Of a DNA stretch of 60,004 bases, positions 50,383 through 59,720 are shown one piece after another. The DNA comes from Streptomyces sp. ADI95-17 (GTDB taxonomy: Bacteria > Actinomycetota > Actinomycetes > Streptomycetales > Streptomycetaceae), in the NCBI RefSeq assembly GCF_003846175.1, contig NZ_ML123045.1, positions 301,705-361,708 of the forward strand, read 5' to 3'. Under the pieces are notes generated by a model. That model saw only the letters and a list, made by a program, of their open reading frames with translations, had not been told where the DNA came from and ran no database searches. Every line of letters begins with the position of its first letter. The stretch's first letter is position 1. Made by a program: the position numbers and the translations under genes.

Positions 50383-52548
50383 GTGACCAACATCCCCGAG
50401 ACCGGCCGGACCCAGCGGGTCCAGATCCGGCTCATCGTCATCCAGGTCCTCGTCTTCTCCCTGCTGCTCACCCTCGGCGGGCGCCTCTGGTACCTCCAGA
50501 TCCGCAACGGCCAGGAGTACAGCGACGAGGCGAAGAACAACCACGTACAGCAGGTCGTCCAGCCCGCCGTCCGCGGCTCCATCCTCGACGCGCGCGGTGT
50601 GCCGCTCGCCGACAACGAGACCCGTCTCGTCGTCTCCGCGAGCCGCACCGAGCTGATGAAGATGAAGGACGACGGCAAGAGCGTCCTGACCCGGCTCGCC
50701 GGCGTCCTCGGCATGAAGCCCAAGGAAGTCCTCGACAAGGTCCGGCTCTGCGACTCCAAGACCCCGCAGCCCTGCTGGAACGGCTCGCCGTACCAGCCGA
50801 TCCCGGTCACCGACGAGGCCACCACCCAGCAGGCCCTGACGATCCGCGAACGCGCCGAGGACTTCCCCGGCATCACCGCCGAGCCCACCGCCGTACGCCG
50901 GTACGGAGCACCCGGCAAGGCCAACACCGCCCAGGTCCTCGGCTACCTCTCGCCGGTCACCGACAACGAGATCACCAAGGCCCAGGACACCGACTCGCCG
51001 TACCTGCGCTCCGACCAGGTCGGCCGCTCCGGCCTGGAGCGCACCTACGACAAGGAACTGCGCGGCAAGGCCGGGGTCACCCGCTACGAGGTCGACAACC
51101 TTGGCCGGGTCATCGGCCAGGCCAAGAACGACAAGGCGGAGCCCGGCTCCAGCGTCGTCACCTCGATCGACGCCCGGGTCCAGGCCGTCGCCGAGTACGA
51201 GCTCAACGGGGCCATGAAGGAGGCCCGCAAGTCCTTCGACAAGAACACCGGAGAGAACTACAAGGCCGACTCCGGCGCCGTCGTCGTCATGGAGGCCAAG
51301 ACCGGCCGCGTCGTCGCGATGGCCTCCCTGCCGAACTACGACCCCAACTCCTGGGTCGGCGGCATCTCCGCCAAGGACTACGCCAAGCTCACCGGCAAGA
51401 ACTCCAACTTCCCGCTGCTGAACCGGGCCATCCAGGGCCAGGCCGCCCCCGGCTCGATCTTCAAGGTCATCTCCTCGACGGCCGCGGTCAACGCCGGATA
51501 CCCCTTCGACGGCCACTACCCCTGCCCCAGCTCGTACAACGTCGGCGGGCAGACCTTCAAGAACTTCGAGTCCCAGGGCTACGGCGACATCACCATCGGC
51601 CGGGCCCTCGAAGTCTCCTGCGACACCGTGTACTACGGCATCGCGCACAAGGAGTGGCTGAAGGACGGCGGGATGAGCCCCAAGAAGAACGCCAAGGACT
51701 GGTTCTACAGGACCGCCCACCAGTTCGGCCTCGGCAAGGAGACCGGCATCGACCTCCCCAACGAGGTCAGCGGCCGGGTCCCCGACCGCAAGTGGAAGCA
51801 GGACTTCTACAAGGCGAACAAGGACGCCTGGTGCAAGCAGGGCAAGAAGGGCGGCACGTACGTCGAGCAGATCGCGTACGAGAACTGCCTCGAAGGCGAC
51901 AAGATGCGCGCCGGTGACTCCGTCAACTACTCGATCGGACAGGGCGACACCCTCGTCACCCCGATCCAGATGGCCACCATCTACGCCGCGATCTCCAACG
52001 GCGGCACCCTCTACGACCCCACCGTCGGCAAGGCGGTCGTCAGCGGCGACGGCAAGACCGTCCAGGAGATCGAGCCCAAGTCGCACGGCAAGCTGCCCTT
52101 CAGCCGCAAGACCCGCAACGAGATAGACGGCGCCCTCGCGGGTGTCGCGACCCGCGGTTCGGCCGCCTGGCGATTCGGCGGCTGGCCGCAGGACAAGATC
52201 CCGATGCACGCCAAGACGGGTACGGCCGAGGTCTACGGCAAGCAGACGACCTCCTGGTTCGCCACGTACACCAAGGACTACTCGATCGTCATGACGATCT
52301 CCCAGGGCGGTACGGGCTCCGGCGCGTCCGGGCCCGCCGTGCGCAACATCTACGACTCCCTCTACGGTCTCGACGACTCCGGCAAGCAGGACCTGAAGAA
52401 GGCGCTGCTGCCCACCCCGCAGAAGTCCCTGCCGAAGATCCAGCAGGACGGCTCGATCGACGCCCCGGAGATCAAGCCGTACAACCCGGCCTCGCAGAAG
52501 GCCCCGGAAGAACAGACCCTCGCCGCGATCCTGGGGAGGCGTGACTGA
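50383..52548 (+). CDS. mrdA: Penicillin-binding protein 2 (class B transpeptidase)
   Basis: The 721-residue protein has a short N-terminal cytoplasmic part, one membrane helix (IVIQVLVFSLLLTLGGRLWY), a pedestal domain (VRGSILDARGVPLADN), and the transpeptidase domain. The active-site S-x-x-K is in APGSIFKVIS (about residue 358), the S-x-N in GDSVNYSIGQGD, and the K-T-G in HAKTGTAEV (about 609). It crosslinks septal or spore-wall peptidoglycan with RodA. GTG 50383 starts inside an otherwise gene-free 61-bp gap, and its end overlaps rodA (TGATG). Confidence 0.95.
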   Translation: MTNIPETGRTQRVQIRLIVIQVLVFSLLLTLGGRLWYLQIRNGQEYSDEAKNNHVQQVVQPAVRGSILDARGVPLADNETRLVVSASRTELMKMKDDGKSVLTRLAGVLGMKPKEVLDKVRLCDSKTPQPCWNGSPYQPIPVTDEATTQQALTIRERAEDFPGITAEPTAVRRYGAPGKANTAQVLGYLSPVTDNEITKAQDTDSPYLRSDQVGRSGLERTYDKELRGKAGVTRYEVDNLGRVIGQAKNDKAEPGSSVVTSIDARVQAVAEYELNGAMKEARKSFDKNTGENYKADSGAVVVMEAKTGRVVAMASLPNYDPNSWVGGISAKDYAKLTGKNSNFPLLNRAIQGQAAPGSIFKVISSTAAVNAGYPFDGHYPCPSSYNVGGQTFKNFESQGYGDITIGRALEVSCDTVYYGIAHKEWLKDGGMSPKKNAKDWFYRTAHQFGLGKETGIDLPNEVSGRVPDRKWKQDFYKANKDAWCKQGKKGGTYVEQIAYENCLEGDKMRAGDSVNYSIGQGDTLVTPIQMATIYAAISNGGTLYDPTVGKAVVSGDGKTVQEIEPKSHGKLPFSRKTRNEIDGALAGVATRGSAAWRFGGWPQDKIPMHAKTGTAEVYGKQTTSWFATYTKDYSIVMTISQGGTGSGASGPAVRNIYDSLYGLDDSGKQDLKKALLPTPQKSLPKIQQDGSIDAPEIKPYNPASQKAPEEQTLAAILGRRD

Positions 52549-53738
52549 TGGCCGGCTTCTCCGTCCAGCGGTACGCCCCCGAGCGGTCCGCCTGGGGCAA
52601 GCTCACCGCCCGCGACTCCGTCGTACGCAAACTCGACTGGCCGCTGCTCGGGTCCGCGATCGCGCTCTCCTTCATCGGTTCGCTGCTGGTCTACTCGGCG
52701 ACCCGGGGGCGCGACTCGCTCACCCACGGCGACCCGTACTACTTCCTCTTCCGGCACGCTCTGAACACCGGCATCGGCTTCGCCCTGATGGTCGGCACGA
52801 TCTGGCTCGGCCACCGCACCCTGCGCGGCGCCGTCCCGATCCTCTACGGCCTCTCGGTGCTGCTGGTGCTGGCGGTGCTCACCCCGCTCGGCGCCACGGT
52901 CAACGGCGCCCACGCCTGGATCATCATCGGCGGCGGATTCTCGCTCCAGCCGTCCGAGTTCACCAAGATCACCATCATCCTGGTCATGGCGATGCTGCTC
53001 GCCGAGCGCGTCGACGCCGGCGACCAGCTCCACCCCGACCACCGGACCGTCGCCAAGGCCCTCGGCCTGGCGGCCGTCCCGATGGCCGTCGTCATGGGAA
53101 TGCCGGACCTCGGCTCCGTGATGGTCATGGTCGTCATCGTGCTCGGCGTGCTCCTCGCCTCCGGCGCCTCCAACCGCTGGATCGCCGGACTGCTCGGCGC
53201 GGGCGTGGCCGGCGCGATCGCGATCTGGCAGCTCGGCCTGCTCGACGAGTACCAGATCGCCCGCTTCGCCGCCTTCGCCAACCCCGCGCTCGACCCGGCG
53301 GGCGTCGGCTACAACACCAACCAGGCACGCATCGCGATCGGCTCCGGCGGACTCTCCGGAACGGGCCTCTTCCACGGCACCCAGACCACCGGCCAGTTCG
53401 TCCCCGAGCAGCAGACCGACTTCGTCTTCACCGTCGCGGGCGAGGAACTCGGCTTCCTCGGCGCCGGCCTGATCCTCGTACTGCTCGGAGTCGTCCTGTG
53501 GCGCGCCTGCCGGATCGCCCGCGAGACGAGCGAGCTGTACGGCACGATCGTCGCCGCCGGAATCATCGCCTGGTTCGCCTTCCAGGCCTTCGAGAACATC
53601 GGGATGACGCTCGGCATCATGCCGGTCGCCGGGCTCCCGCTGCCGTTCGTGTCGTACGGAGGATCCTCGATGTTCGCCGTCTGGGTGGCCGTCGGACTGC
53701 TCCAGTCGATCAGGGTGCAACGGCCGATAAGCGCCTGA
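52548..53738 (+). CDS. rodA: Rod-shape-determining SEDS glycosyltransferase RodA
   Basis: The 396-residue SEDS polymerase has about ten transmembrane helices. Conserved segments are GAHAWIIIGGGFSLQPSEFTK (broken here after 20), MPDLGSVMV, and the C-terminal GLPLPFVSYGGSSM of the FtsW/RodA/SpoVE family. The acidic active-site residue is expected in the EEQTDFVF-like stretch PEQQTDFVFTVAGEELG. It polymerizes glycan strands with PBP2 and is known as Sfr in S. coelicolor. The start overlaps the mrdA stop by one base. Confidence 0.95.
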   Translation: MAGFSVQRYAPERSAWGKLTARDSVVRKLDWPLLGSAIALSFIGSLLVYSATRGRDSLTHGDPYYFLFRHALNTGIGFALMVGTIWLGHRTLRGAVPILYGLSVLLVLAVLTPLGATVNGAHAWIIIGGGFSLQPSEFTKITIILVMAMLLAERVDAGDQLHPDHRTVAKALGLAAVPMAVVMGMPDLGSVMVMVVIVLGVLLASGASNRWIAGLLGAGVAGAIAIWQLGLLDEYQIARFAAFANPALDPAGVGYNTNQARIAIGSGGLSGTGLFHGTQTTGQFVPEQQTDFVFTVAGEELGFLGAGLILVLLGVVLWRACRIARETSELYGTIVAAGIIAWFAFQAFENIGMTLGIMPVAGLPLPFVSYGGSSMFAVWVAVGLLQSIRVQRPISA

Positions 53739-53777
53739 GCCGGTACCGCAGCACTGCCCATTCGCGCACATCACGTC

Positions 53778-53789
53778 TAGATTCGGGTC
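53778..53789 (+). promoter_or_regulatory. Leaderless-type -10 element of the CYTH-CHAD gene
   Basis: TAGATT (53778-53783) is six bases before the ATG at 53790. It separates the CYTH-CHAD gene transcriptionally from the mre/rod cluster, 40 bp after the rodA stop. Confidence 0.5.
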
Positions 53790-55355
53790 ATGGCGGACTC
53801 GAAGCGTGAGATCGAGCGGAAGTACGAGGCCACCGCGGCCACCCGGCTCCCGGACCTGAGCCGGGTGGCCGGGGTCGTCGCCGTCGCCCACCGGGGCGTC
53901 ACCGAACTGGACGCCGTCTACTACGACACCGAGGACCTCCGGCTCGCGGCGGCCTCCCTCACCCTGCGCCGCCGCACCGGCGGGAGCGACGCCGGCTGGC
54001 ACCTCAAGTTCCCGGTCGCCTCCGGCATCCGGGACGAGCTGCGAGAACCCCTCTCCGAGGCCCTGCCCCGCTCCTTCGCGGGGCTGCTGCGCTCCCGGGT
54101 CCGTGACCGCGCCCTCGTCCCCGTCGTCCGGCTGGTCTCCGCCCGCGACGTCCACCACCTGCTCGACGCGGAGGGCGCCCTGCTCGCCGAGGTCAGCGTC
54201 GACCGGGTGCGGGCCGAACGGCTGACGGGCGGCGTCGGCACGGCCGCCTGGACCGAGATCGAGGCGGAACTCGCGGACGACGGCGACCCCGCGTTCCTCG
54301 ACGCCGTGGAACGCCGGCTGCGCAAGGCCGGGATCCGCCCGTCCGCGTCCCCGTCCAAGCTGTCCAGGGCGCTCGCCGAGACCGCGCCGAAGCGGAGGAA
54401 GAGCCGGGCGGGCCGGGAGGAAGCCCCCACGGGCCGGAAGAAGAGCCCAGCGGGCAAGCCCCGGCAGAAGCCCACCGCGGGCGATCACGTCCTCGCGTAC
54501 GTCCGCCGGCAGGCCGAGGCGATCGTCGCCCTGGACCCCGCCGTGCGCCGCGACCTCCCCGACTCCGTGCACCAGCTGCGGGTCGCCACCCGCAGGCTGC
54601 GCAGCGCGCTGCGGACGTACCGGAAGATCCTCGACCGCGACGTCACCGACCCGGTGGGGGCCGAGCTGAAATGGCTGGCCGCCGAGCTGGGCATCGACCG
54701 CGACCAGGAGGTGCTCGACGCCCGGCTGCGCTCCGGCCTCGACGCCCTGCCCCGCACTCTGGCCCTCGGCCCGGTGCGTGGCAGGCTGCGCATCTGGTCG
54801 GTGGCCCGCCGCAACGGCTCCCGCCGCCGCACCCTCGCCCTGCTCGACGGGGAGCGGTACCTGGCCCTCCTGGAGAGCCTCGACGCCCTCCTCGCCGCCC
54901 CGCCCCTGCTGCCCGCCGCGTCCCGCGCCCCGGAGCGGGCCCTGCCCCGCGCGGTGCTGAAGGAGTACCGGCGCCTCGCGGCCCGGATCGGCCGCGCCCT
55001 GGAGCTGCCGCCCGGCCACGGCCGGGACCTGGCCGTGCACGAGGCCCGCAAGGCCGCCAAACGAGCCCGGTACGCGGCGGAGGCGGCCCGGCCCGCGCTC
55101 GGCAGGCCCGCCAAGCGGTTCGCCAAACGGATGAAGGCCGTCCAGAGCCTCCTCGGCGACCACCAGGACAGCGTGGTGGCCCGCGAGGCACTGCGCGCCC
55201 TGGCCGTCCAGGCGCACGCGGCGGGGGAGCCGGCCTTCACCTGGGGACTGCTGTACGGGTGGGAGGAAGCGGCCGCCGCCGCCCGTGAGCGGGAGCTGCC
55301 GGAGGTCTGGGAGCGGGCGTCGCGGGCGGAACTCCGGGCGGCACTGGGAGGCTGA
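53790..55355 (+). CDS. CYTH and CHAD domain-containing protein
   Basis: The 521-residue protein has an N-terminal CYTH domain (about 5-200) with the metal/triphosphate E-x-E-x-K motif in EIERKYE. A lysine/arginine-rich linker (about 200-235) follows, then a CHAD domain (about 240-515) whose conserved histidines are in SVHQLRVATRRLRSALR, VHEARKAAKRARYA and LLGDHQDSVVA. CHAD domains bind inorganic polyphosphate and CYTH enzymes cleave triphosphate chains, so a polyphosphate-related role is likely. It is conserved beside the rod cluster in Streptomyces. Confidence 0.92.
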   Translation: MADSKREIERKYEATAATRLPDLSRVAGVVAVAHRGVTELDAVYYDTEDLRLAAASLTLRRRTGGSDAGWHLKFPVASGIRDELREPLSEALPRSFAGLLRSRVRDRALVPVVRLVSARDVHHLLDAEGALLAEVSVDRVRAERLTGGVGTAAWTEIEAELADDGDPAFLDAVERRLRKAGIRPSASPSKLSRALAETAPKRRKSRAGREEAPTGRKKSPAGKPRQKPTAGDHVLAYVRRQAEAIVALDPAVRRDLPDSVHQLRVATRRLRSALRTYRKILDRDVTDPVGAELKWLAAELGIDRDQEVLDARLRSGLDALPRTLALGPVRGRLRIWSVARRNGSRRRTLALLDGERYLALLESLDALLAAPPLLPAASRAPERALPRAVLKEYRRLAARIGRALELPPGHGRDLAVHEARKAAKRARYAAEAARPALGRPAKRFAKRMKAVQSLLGDHQDSVVAREALRALAVQAHAAGEPAFTWGLLYGWEEAAAAARERELPEVWERASRAELRAALGG

Positions 55356-55405
55356 GCATCGGGGTACGCTTGATGGTCACCCTTGCCGGCTCTCGAAAGT
55401 TCGCG

Positions 55406-57331
55406 ATGTCTGTCGATTCGGTCTTCCCACAGCTCGAAGCTCTGCTCCCGCATGTGCAGAAGCCCATCCAGTATGTCGGCGGTGAACTGAACTCCACCGT
55501 CAAGCCGTGGGACGAATGCGACGTCCGCTGGGCGCTGATGTACCCGGACGCCTACGAGGTCGGGCTCCCCAACCAGGGCGTCATGATCCTCTACGAGGTA
55601 CTCAACGAGCGCCCGGGCGTGCTCGCGGAGCGCACCTACAGCGTGTGGCCGGACCTCGAAGAGCTGATGCGCGAGCACCGGGTCCCGCAGTTCACCGTGG
55701 ACAGCCACCGCCCGGTCAAGGCGTTCGACGTCTTCGGGCTGAGCTTCTCCACCGAGCTCGGCTACACCAACATGCTCACCGCACTCGACCTCGCGGGCAT
55801 CCCGCTGGAGGCCAAGAACCGCACGATCGACGACCCGATCGTCCTCGCGGGCGGCCACGCCGCGTTCAACCCCGAGCCGATCGCCGAGTTCATCGACTGC
55901 GCGGTCATCGGCGACGGCGAGCAGGCCGTCCTGGAGATCACCGAGATCATCCGCGCCTGGAAGGCCGAGGGCCGCCCCGGCGGCCGCGAGGAGGTGCTCT
56001 TCCGCCTCGCGAAGACCGGCGGCGTCTACGTCCCGGGCTTCTACGACGTCGAGTACCTCCCGGACGGCCGCATCGGCCGCGTCGTACCGAACAGGTCGGG
56101 CGTGCCGTGGCGGGTCTCCAAGCACACCGTCATGGACCTCGACGAGTGGCCGTACCCGAAGCAGCCCCTCGTTCCCCTCGCCGAGACCGTCCACGAGCGG
56201 ATGTCCGTCGAGATCTTCCGCGGCTGCACCCGCGGCTGCCGTTTCTGCCAGGCCGGCATGATCACGCGCCCCGTGCGGGAGCGAAGCATCACCGGCATCG
56301 GCGAGATGGTCGAGAAGGGTCTCAAGGCGACCGGCTTCGAGGAGGTCGGCCTGCTCTCGCTCTCCTCCGCCGACCACACCGAGATCGGTGAGATCGCCAA
56401 GGGCCTCGCCGACCGGTACACCGAGGACAAGATCGGCCTCTCGCTGCCCTCCACCCGCGTCGACGCGTTCAACGTGGACCTGGCCAACGAGCTGACCCGC
56501 AACGGCCGCCGCTCCGGTCTCACCTTCGCCCCCGAGGGCGGCTCCGAGCGGATGCGCAAGGTCATCAACAAGATGGTCTCGGAAGAGGACCTCATCCGTA
56601 CCGTCGCCACCGCGTACGGCAACGGCTGGCGCCAGGTGAAGCTGTACTTCATGTGCGGCCTGCCCACCGAGACCGACGAGGACGTCCTCCAGATCGGCGA
56701 CATGGCGGTCAACGTGATCGCCAAGGGCCGCGAGGTCTCCGGACAGAACGACATCCGCTGCACCGTCTCCATCGGCGGCTTCGTGCCCAAGCCGCACACC
56801 CCGTTCCAGTGGGCCCCGCAGCTGAGCGCCGAGGAGACCGACGCCCGGCTGACCAAGCTCCGCGACAAGATCCGCGGCGACAAGAAGTACGGCCGCTCCA
56901 TCGGCTTCCGCTACCACGACGGCAAGCCCGGCATCGTCGAGGGCCTGCTCTCGCGCGGCGACCGCCGGGTCGGCTCCGTCATCCGGGCGGTCTACGAGTC
57001 CGGCGGCCGCTTCGACGGCTGGCGTGAGCACTTCAGCTACGACCGTTGGATGACCGCCGCCGAGAAGGCGCTGCCCGAGTACGGCGTGGACGTCGACTGG
57101 TACACCACCCGCGAGCGGAGCTACGAGGAGGTCCTGCCCTGGGACCACCTGGACTCCGGCCTCGACAAGGACTGGCTCTGGGAGGACTGGCAGGACTCGC
57201 TCGACGAGACCGAGGTCGAGGACTGCCGCTGGACCCCGTGCTTCGACTGCGGCGTCTGCCCGCAGATGGACACCAGCATCCAGATCGGCCCGACCGGCAA
57301 GAAGCTGCTGCCGCTGTCGGTCGTGAAGTAG
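55406..57331 (+). CDS. TIGR03960-family B12-binding radical SAM protein
   Basis: The 641-residue protein has an N-terminal B12-binding-like region (about 60-200; YPDAYEVGLPNQGVMILYEV), the radical SAM cluster C-x3-C-x2-C in RGCTRGCRFCQAG (about residue 275), and a C-terminal cysteine cluster CFDCGVC. The substrate is unknown. The usual genomic partner is a DUF2344/TIGR03936 protein, here displaced by one gene. ATG 55406 (MSVDSVFPQLE) is preferred; the frame is open 12 codons further up. TACGCT at 55365-55370 may be its -10. Confidence 0.93.
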   Translation: MSVDSVFPQLEALLPHVQKPIQYVGGELNSTVKPWDECDVRWALMYPDAYEVGLPNQGVMILYEVLNERPGVLAERTYSVWPDLEELMREHRVPQFTVDSHRPVKAFDVFGLSFSTELGYTNMLTALDLAGIPLEAKNRTIDDPIVLAGGHAAFNPEPIAEFIDCAVIGDGEQAVLEITEIIRAWKAEGRPGGREEVLFRLAKTGGVYVPGFYDVEYLPDGRIGRVVPNRSGVPWRVSKHTVMDLDEWPYPKQPLVPLAETVHERMSVEIFRGCTRGCRFCQAGMITRPVRERSITGIGEMVEKGLKATGFEEVGLLSLSSADHTEIGEIAKGLADRYTEDKIGLSLPSTRVDAFNVDLANELTRNGRRSGLTFAPEGGSERMRKVINKMVSEEDLIRTVATAYGNGWRQVKLYFMCGLPTETDEDVLQIGDMAVNVIAKGREVSGQNDIRCTVSIGGFVPKPHTPFQWAPQLSAEETDARLTKLRDKIRGDKKYGRSIGFRYHDGKPGIVEGLLSRGDRRVGSVIRAVYESGGRFDGWREHFSYDRWMTAAEKALPEYGVDVDWYTTRERSYEEVLPWDHLDSGLDKDWLWEDWQDSLDETEVEDCRWTPCFDCGVCPQMDTSIQIGPTGKKLLPLSVVK

Positions 57332-57371
57332 CCGCCCACGAGCCGCTCCCGCAAGGTGACGGCTCGGTGAC

Positions 57372-57407
57372 GAAGGCCCGGCCCGGGAAACTCCCGGCCG
57401 GGCCTTC
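57372..57407 (+). terminator. Hairpin after the B12-radical SAM gene
   Basis: GAAGGCCCGGCCCGGGA and TCCCGGCCGGGCCTTC pair with a one-base bulge over an AAC loop, 40 bp after the stop and 14 bp before the next start. Confidence 0.7.
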
Positions 57408-57421
57408 GCGTCGTTCACGGC

Positions 57422-58585
57422 ATGGACTACGGCAAACACCAGGCCCCGGCGCGGTACGAAGCCGGCGAGGGCTGTCTGACCACGCTGATCAGGATCCCGG
57501 TGCGGATCGTGGTGCTGGTCGTCGTCCTGCCCGTGCGAATGGCCTGGGACGCCCTGGTGGTGGTGGCCCGCGCCGCCGAGCGCGCCCTGCTGGGCCCGCT
57601 CGGCCGCGCCCTGACCTGGCTGTACGAGTCGGTGCTCACCCCGGTCGGCCATGCGCTGATGTGGCTGGCCGCCGCGGTTTTCGTCTGGCCGTGGGTCGCG
57701 CTCTGGCGGTACGCGCTGGTCCCGGGGGTGCGGTACGGGCTGGTGGTGCCCGTGGTGTGGCTGTACGAGTCGGTGCTCACGCCGGTCGGGCACGGGCTGC
57801 GGTGGGTGTACCGGGAGCTGCTCGCACCTGCCGGACGCGGGATCCGGTGGGCCGTCGGCCGAGTGCTCCACGTCCTCGTCGTCCTGCCGGTGACCGGACT
57901 GTGGCGGTACGTTCTGGTGCCCCTCGGGCTCGGTGCCACCTGGCTGGTCGAGCACCTGGTCGTACGGCCGCTGGGGTGGCTGTACCGGGAGGTGCTCACC
58001 CCGCTCGGTCACGGCATCGCTTGGCTGCTCGACCAGCTGGCGCGCGGGATCGCGGCTGCCGGGGCCGGGCTGTGGGCGGCGGTGGTGTGGCTGGTCAGGA
58101 CGCTGCTGGTCGCACCGGTCCGTTGGCTGTACCGGCGGCTCCTCTCCCCGCTGGGCCGGGAGATCGCCGACGCACTCGGCATCGCCTGGCAGGCCGCGGG
58201 GTACATCTCGCGGGCCGTCGGCCGGGCCATTGCCTGGCTGGCCCGGCATCTGATCGGGGCGCCGGTGACCTGGGCCTACCGCACGGTCTGCACACCGGTG
58301 GGCCATTTCCTGCGCGATCAGATCTGGGCCCCGGCCAGGCGGGTCGCCGTCGAGACCGGGCGGGCGGCCCGGTCGGCGCTGCGCTCGGCACGTGAGACCG
58401 TCCGCCGGGCACGCCGTGATGCCTGGCGGGCCCTGGCCGGCGGGCCGGGGGCGGTCGAGCCCGGGGAACCGGGGAGGCCGGTTACGCGTAGGCTGGGTGC
58501 TACGCAACAAACAACGACTGTGCCCAGCGCGGCGCCCGAACCAGAGATCTCCTCGCCCGGAGCGAAAAAAGCCGAGCGGGGGTGA
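57422..58585 (+). CDS. Internally repeated hydrophobic membrane protein (W-x-Y-x5-P-x-G-H repeats)
   Basis: The 387-residue protein has most of its length (about 40-310) made of hydrophobic repeat units. Their shared core is W-(L/V/A)-Y-x-x-(L/V)-L-(T/A/S)-P-(V/L/A)-G-(H/R)-x-(L/I): WLYESVLTPVGHAL, WLYESVLTPVGHGL, WVYRELLAPAGRGI, WLYREVLTPLGHGI, WLYRRLLSPLGREI and WAYRTVCTPVGHFL, interspersed with WRYxLVPxG variants. The last 75 residues are polar and basic. I know no function. It follows a terminator and sits between two genes that are adjacent or fused in other bacteria. Confidence 0.75.
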   Translation: MDYGKHQAPARYEAGEGCLTTLIRIPVRIVVLVVVLPVRMAWDALVVVARAAERALLGPLGRALTWLYESVLTPVGHALMWLAAAVFVWPWVALWRYALVPGVRYGLVVPVVWLYESVLTPVGHGLRWVYRELLAPAGRGIRWAVGRVLHVLVVLPVTGLWRYVLVPLGLGATWLVEHLVVRPLGWLYREVLTPLGHGIAWLLDQLARGIAAAGAGLWAAVVWLVRTLLVAPVRWLYRRLLSPLGREIADALGIAWQAAGYISRAVGRAIAWLARHLIGAPVTWAYRTVCTPVGHFLRDQIWAPARRVAVETGRAARSALRSARETVRRARRDAWRALAGGPGAVEPGEPGRPVTRRLGATQQTTTVPSAAPEPEISSPGAKKAERG

Positions 58586-58664
58586 GCCGGACCGGACACC
58601 CCGGGCCACCGCATTTCGAGGGCGGCGTGCCACCGCGTCCGCCCCGCACCGAGGAGAAGAACCA

Positions 58665-59489
58665 CTGGGCAAGCGACAGCCCGAAGGCCCGCCGCCCGCA
58701 CCGGCAGTGCAGCGCATCCGACTGCGCTACACCAAGCGCGGCCGCCTCCGGTTCACCAGTCACCGTGACTTCCAGCGCGCCTTCGAGCGGGCACTGCGCC
58801 GCTCAGAGGTGCCCATGGCCTACTCGGCCGGCTTCACCCCGCACCCGAAGGTGTCGTACGCCAACGCCGCCCCGACCGGTACGGGCAGCGAGGCCGAGTT
58901 CCTGGAGATCGCCCTCACCGAGGCCCGCGATCCGGCCGTCCTGCGCGACCTGCTCAACGCCTCGCTGCCGGACGGTCTCGACATCACCGATGCCGTGGAG
59001 GCCCGCACCTCGGGTCTCGCCGACCGGCTGACCGCCTCCGTCTGGGAGCTCCGTCTCGACGGGGTCACCGTGGCGGACGCGGCGAAGGCCGTGGCCGCGT
59101 TCAACGAGGCGGAGACCGTCGAGGTCCAGCGCCGCGCGAAGAACGGCATGCGCACCTTCGACGCCCGCGCCGCCGTGGTCGACCTGCAGGCCCTTGATCC
59201 ACAGGCTGATAGGCCCGAGGACAAGCCCTGTGCGATACTGCGGCTGGTTGTTCGGCACTTGACACCTGCCGTGCGACCTGACGACGTCCTGTCCGGTCTC
59301 CGCGTTGTGGCCGACCTGGCGCCGCCGGTCCCCGCAGCGGTGACCAGGCTGGCGCAGGGGCTCTTCGACGAGGAGTCCGGCACGGTGACCGACCCGCTCG
59401 CGCCCGACCGCGAGGCAGCCCCGGCCGCTCCATCCACAGCCGCCGGGAACGCCGTCGCGACGGCGCCGGAAGGTGCAGGTTCCGCGTAA
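58665..59489 (+). CDS. DUF2344/TIGR03936 radical SAM-associated protein
   Basis: The protein is about 274 residues with family motif RLRYTKRGRLRFTSHRDFQR near the N terminus (read in two parts) and YSAGFTPHPKVSYANA. It is the stand-alone version of the C-terminal partner of TIGR03960 radical SAM proteins and possibly takes part in tRNA or ribosome-linked modification, which is unproven. GAGGAG (58651-58656) lies eight bases before CTG 58665 (LGKRQPEG...). The nearest ATG/GTG in register (GTG 58707) has no ribosome-binding site, so CTG initiation is proposed. Confidence 0.8.
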   Translation: MGKRQPEGPPPAPAVQRIRLRYTKRGRLRFTSHRDFQRAFERALRRSEVPMAYSAGFTPHPKVSYANAAPTGTGSEAEFLEIALTEARDPAVLRDLLNASLPDGLDITDAVEARTSGLADRLTASVWELRLDGVTVADAAKAVAAFNEAETVEVQRRAKNGMRTFDARAAVVDLQALDPQADRPEDKPCAILRLVVRHLTPAVRPDDVLSGLRVVADLAPPVPAAVTRLAQGLFDEESGTVTDPLAPDREAAPAAPSTAAGNAVATAPEGAGSA

Positions 59490-59720
59490 GGCGGTCGTTG
59501 CAGCGCAGCCCTCGACTCGGGAGCCATCCGGTTCGGGCCGCGCGATGACCCATAAGACTTTCGCCAGGCCGTACGCACCACGCGTACGGAACCGGCGAGC
59601 CAGACATTGAGTTCCCGTGCGGCGCCCGCGCCCCGGACGGCGGACCCGCGTACATCACGCGGACCGTGCCGGACCGGAATCAGACGCGGCGCCCGGGAGC
59701 CTGACGGGAGAACCGCCCGC
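59490..59720 (+). promoter_or_regulatory. rne upstream region with a small hairpin
   Basis: No gene is present. CCGTACGC (59569-59576) and GCGTACGG (59582-59589) form an 8-bp hairpin. ACGGGAG at 59704-59710 is the ribosome-binding site for rne. RNase E family mRNAs are often autoregulated through their leaders, so the hairpin is a candidate site. Confidence 0.4.

Noticed and set aside
54485..58717. A 1410-codon minus-strand open frame opposite the CYTH-CHAD, radical SAM and repeat-protein genes
   Set aside because: It is the antisense shadow of three well-supported plus-strand genes, caused by G/C bias at third positions; the translation is low-complexity Arg/Gly/Ala/Pro without any domain.
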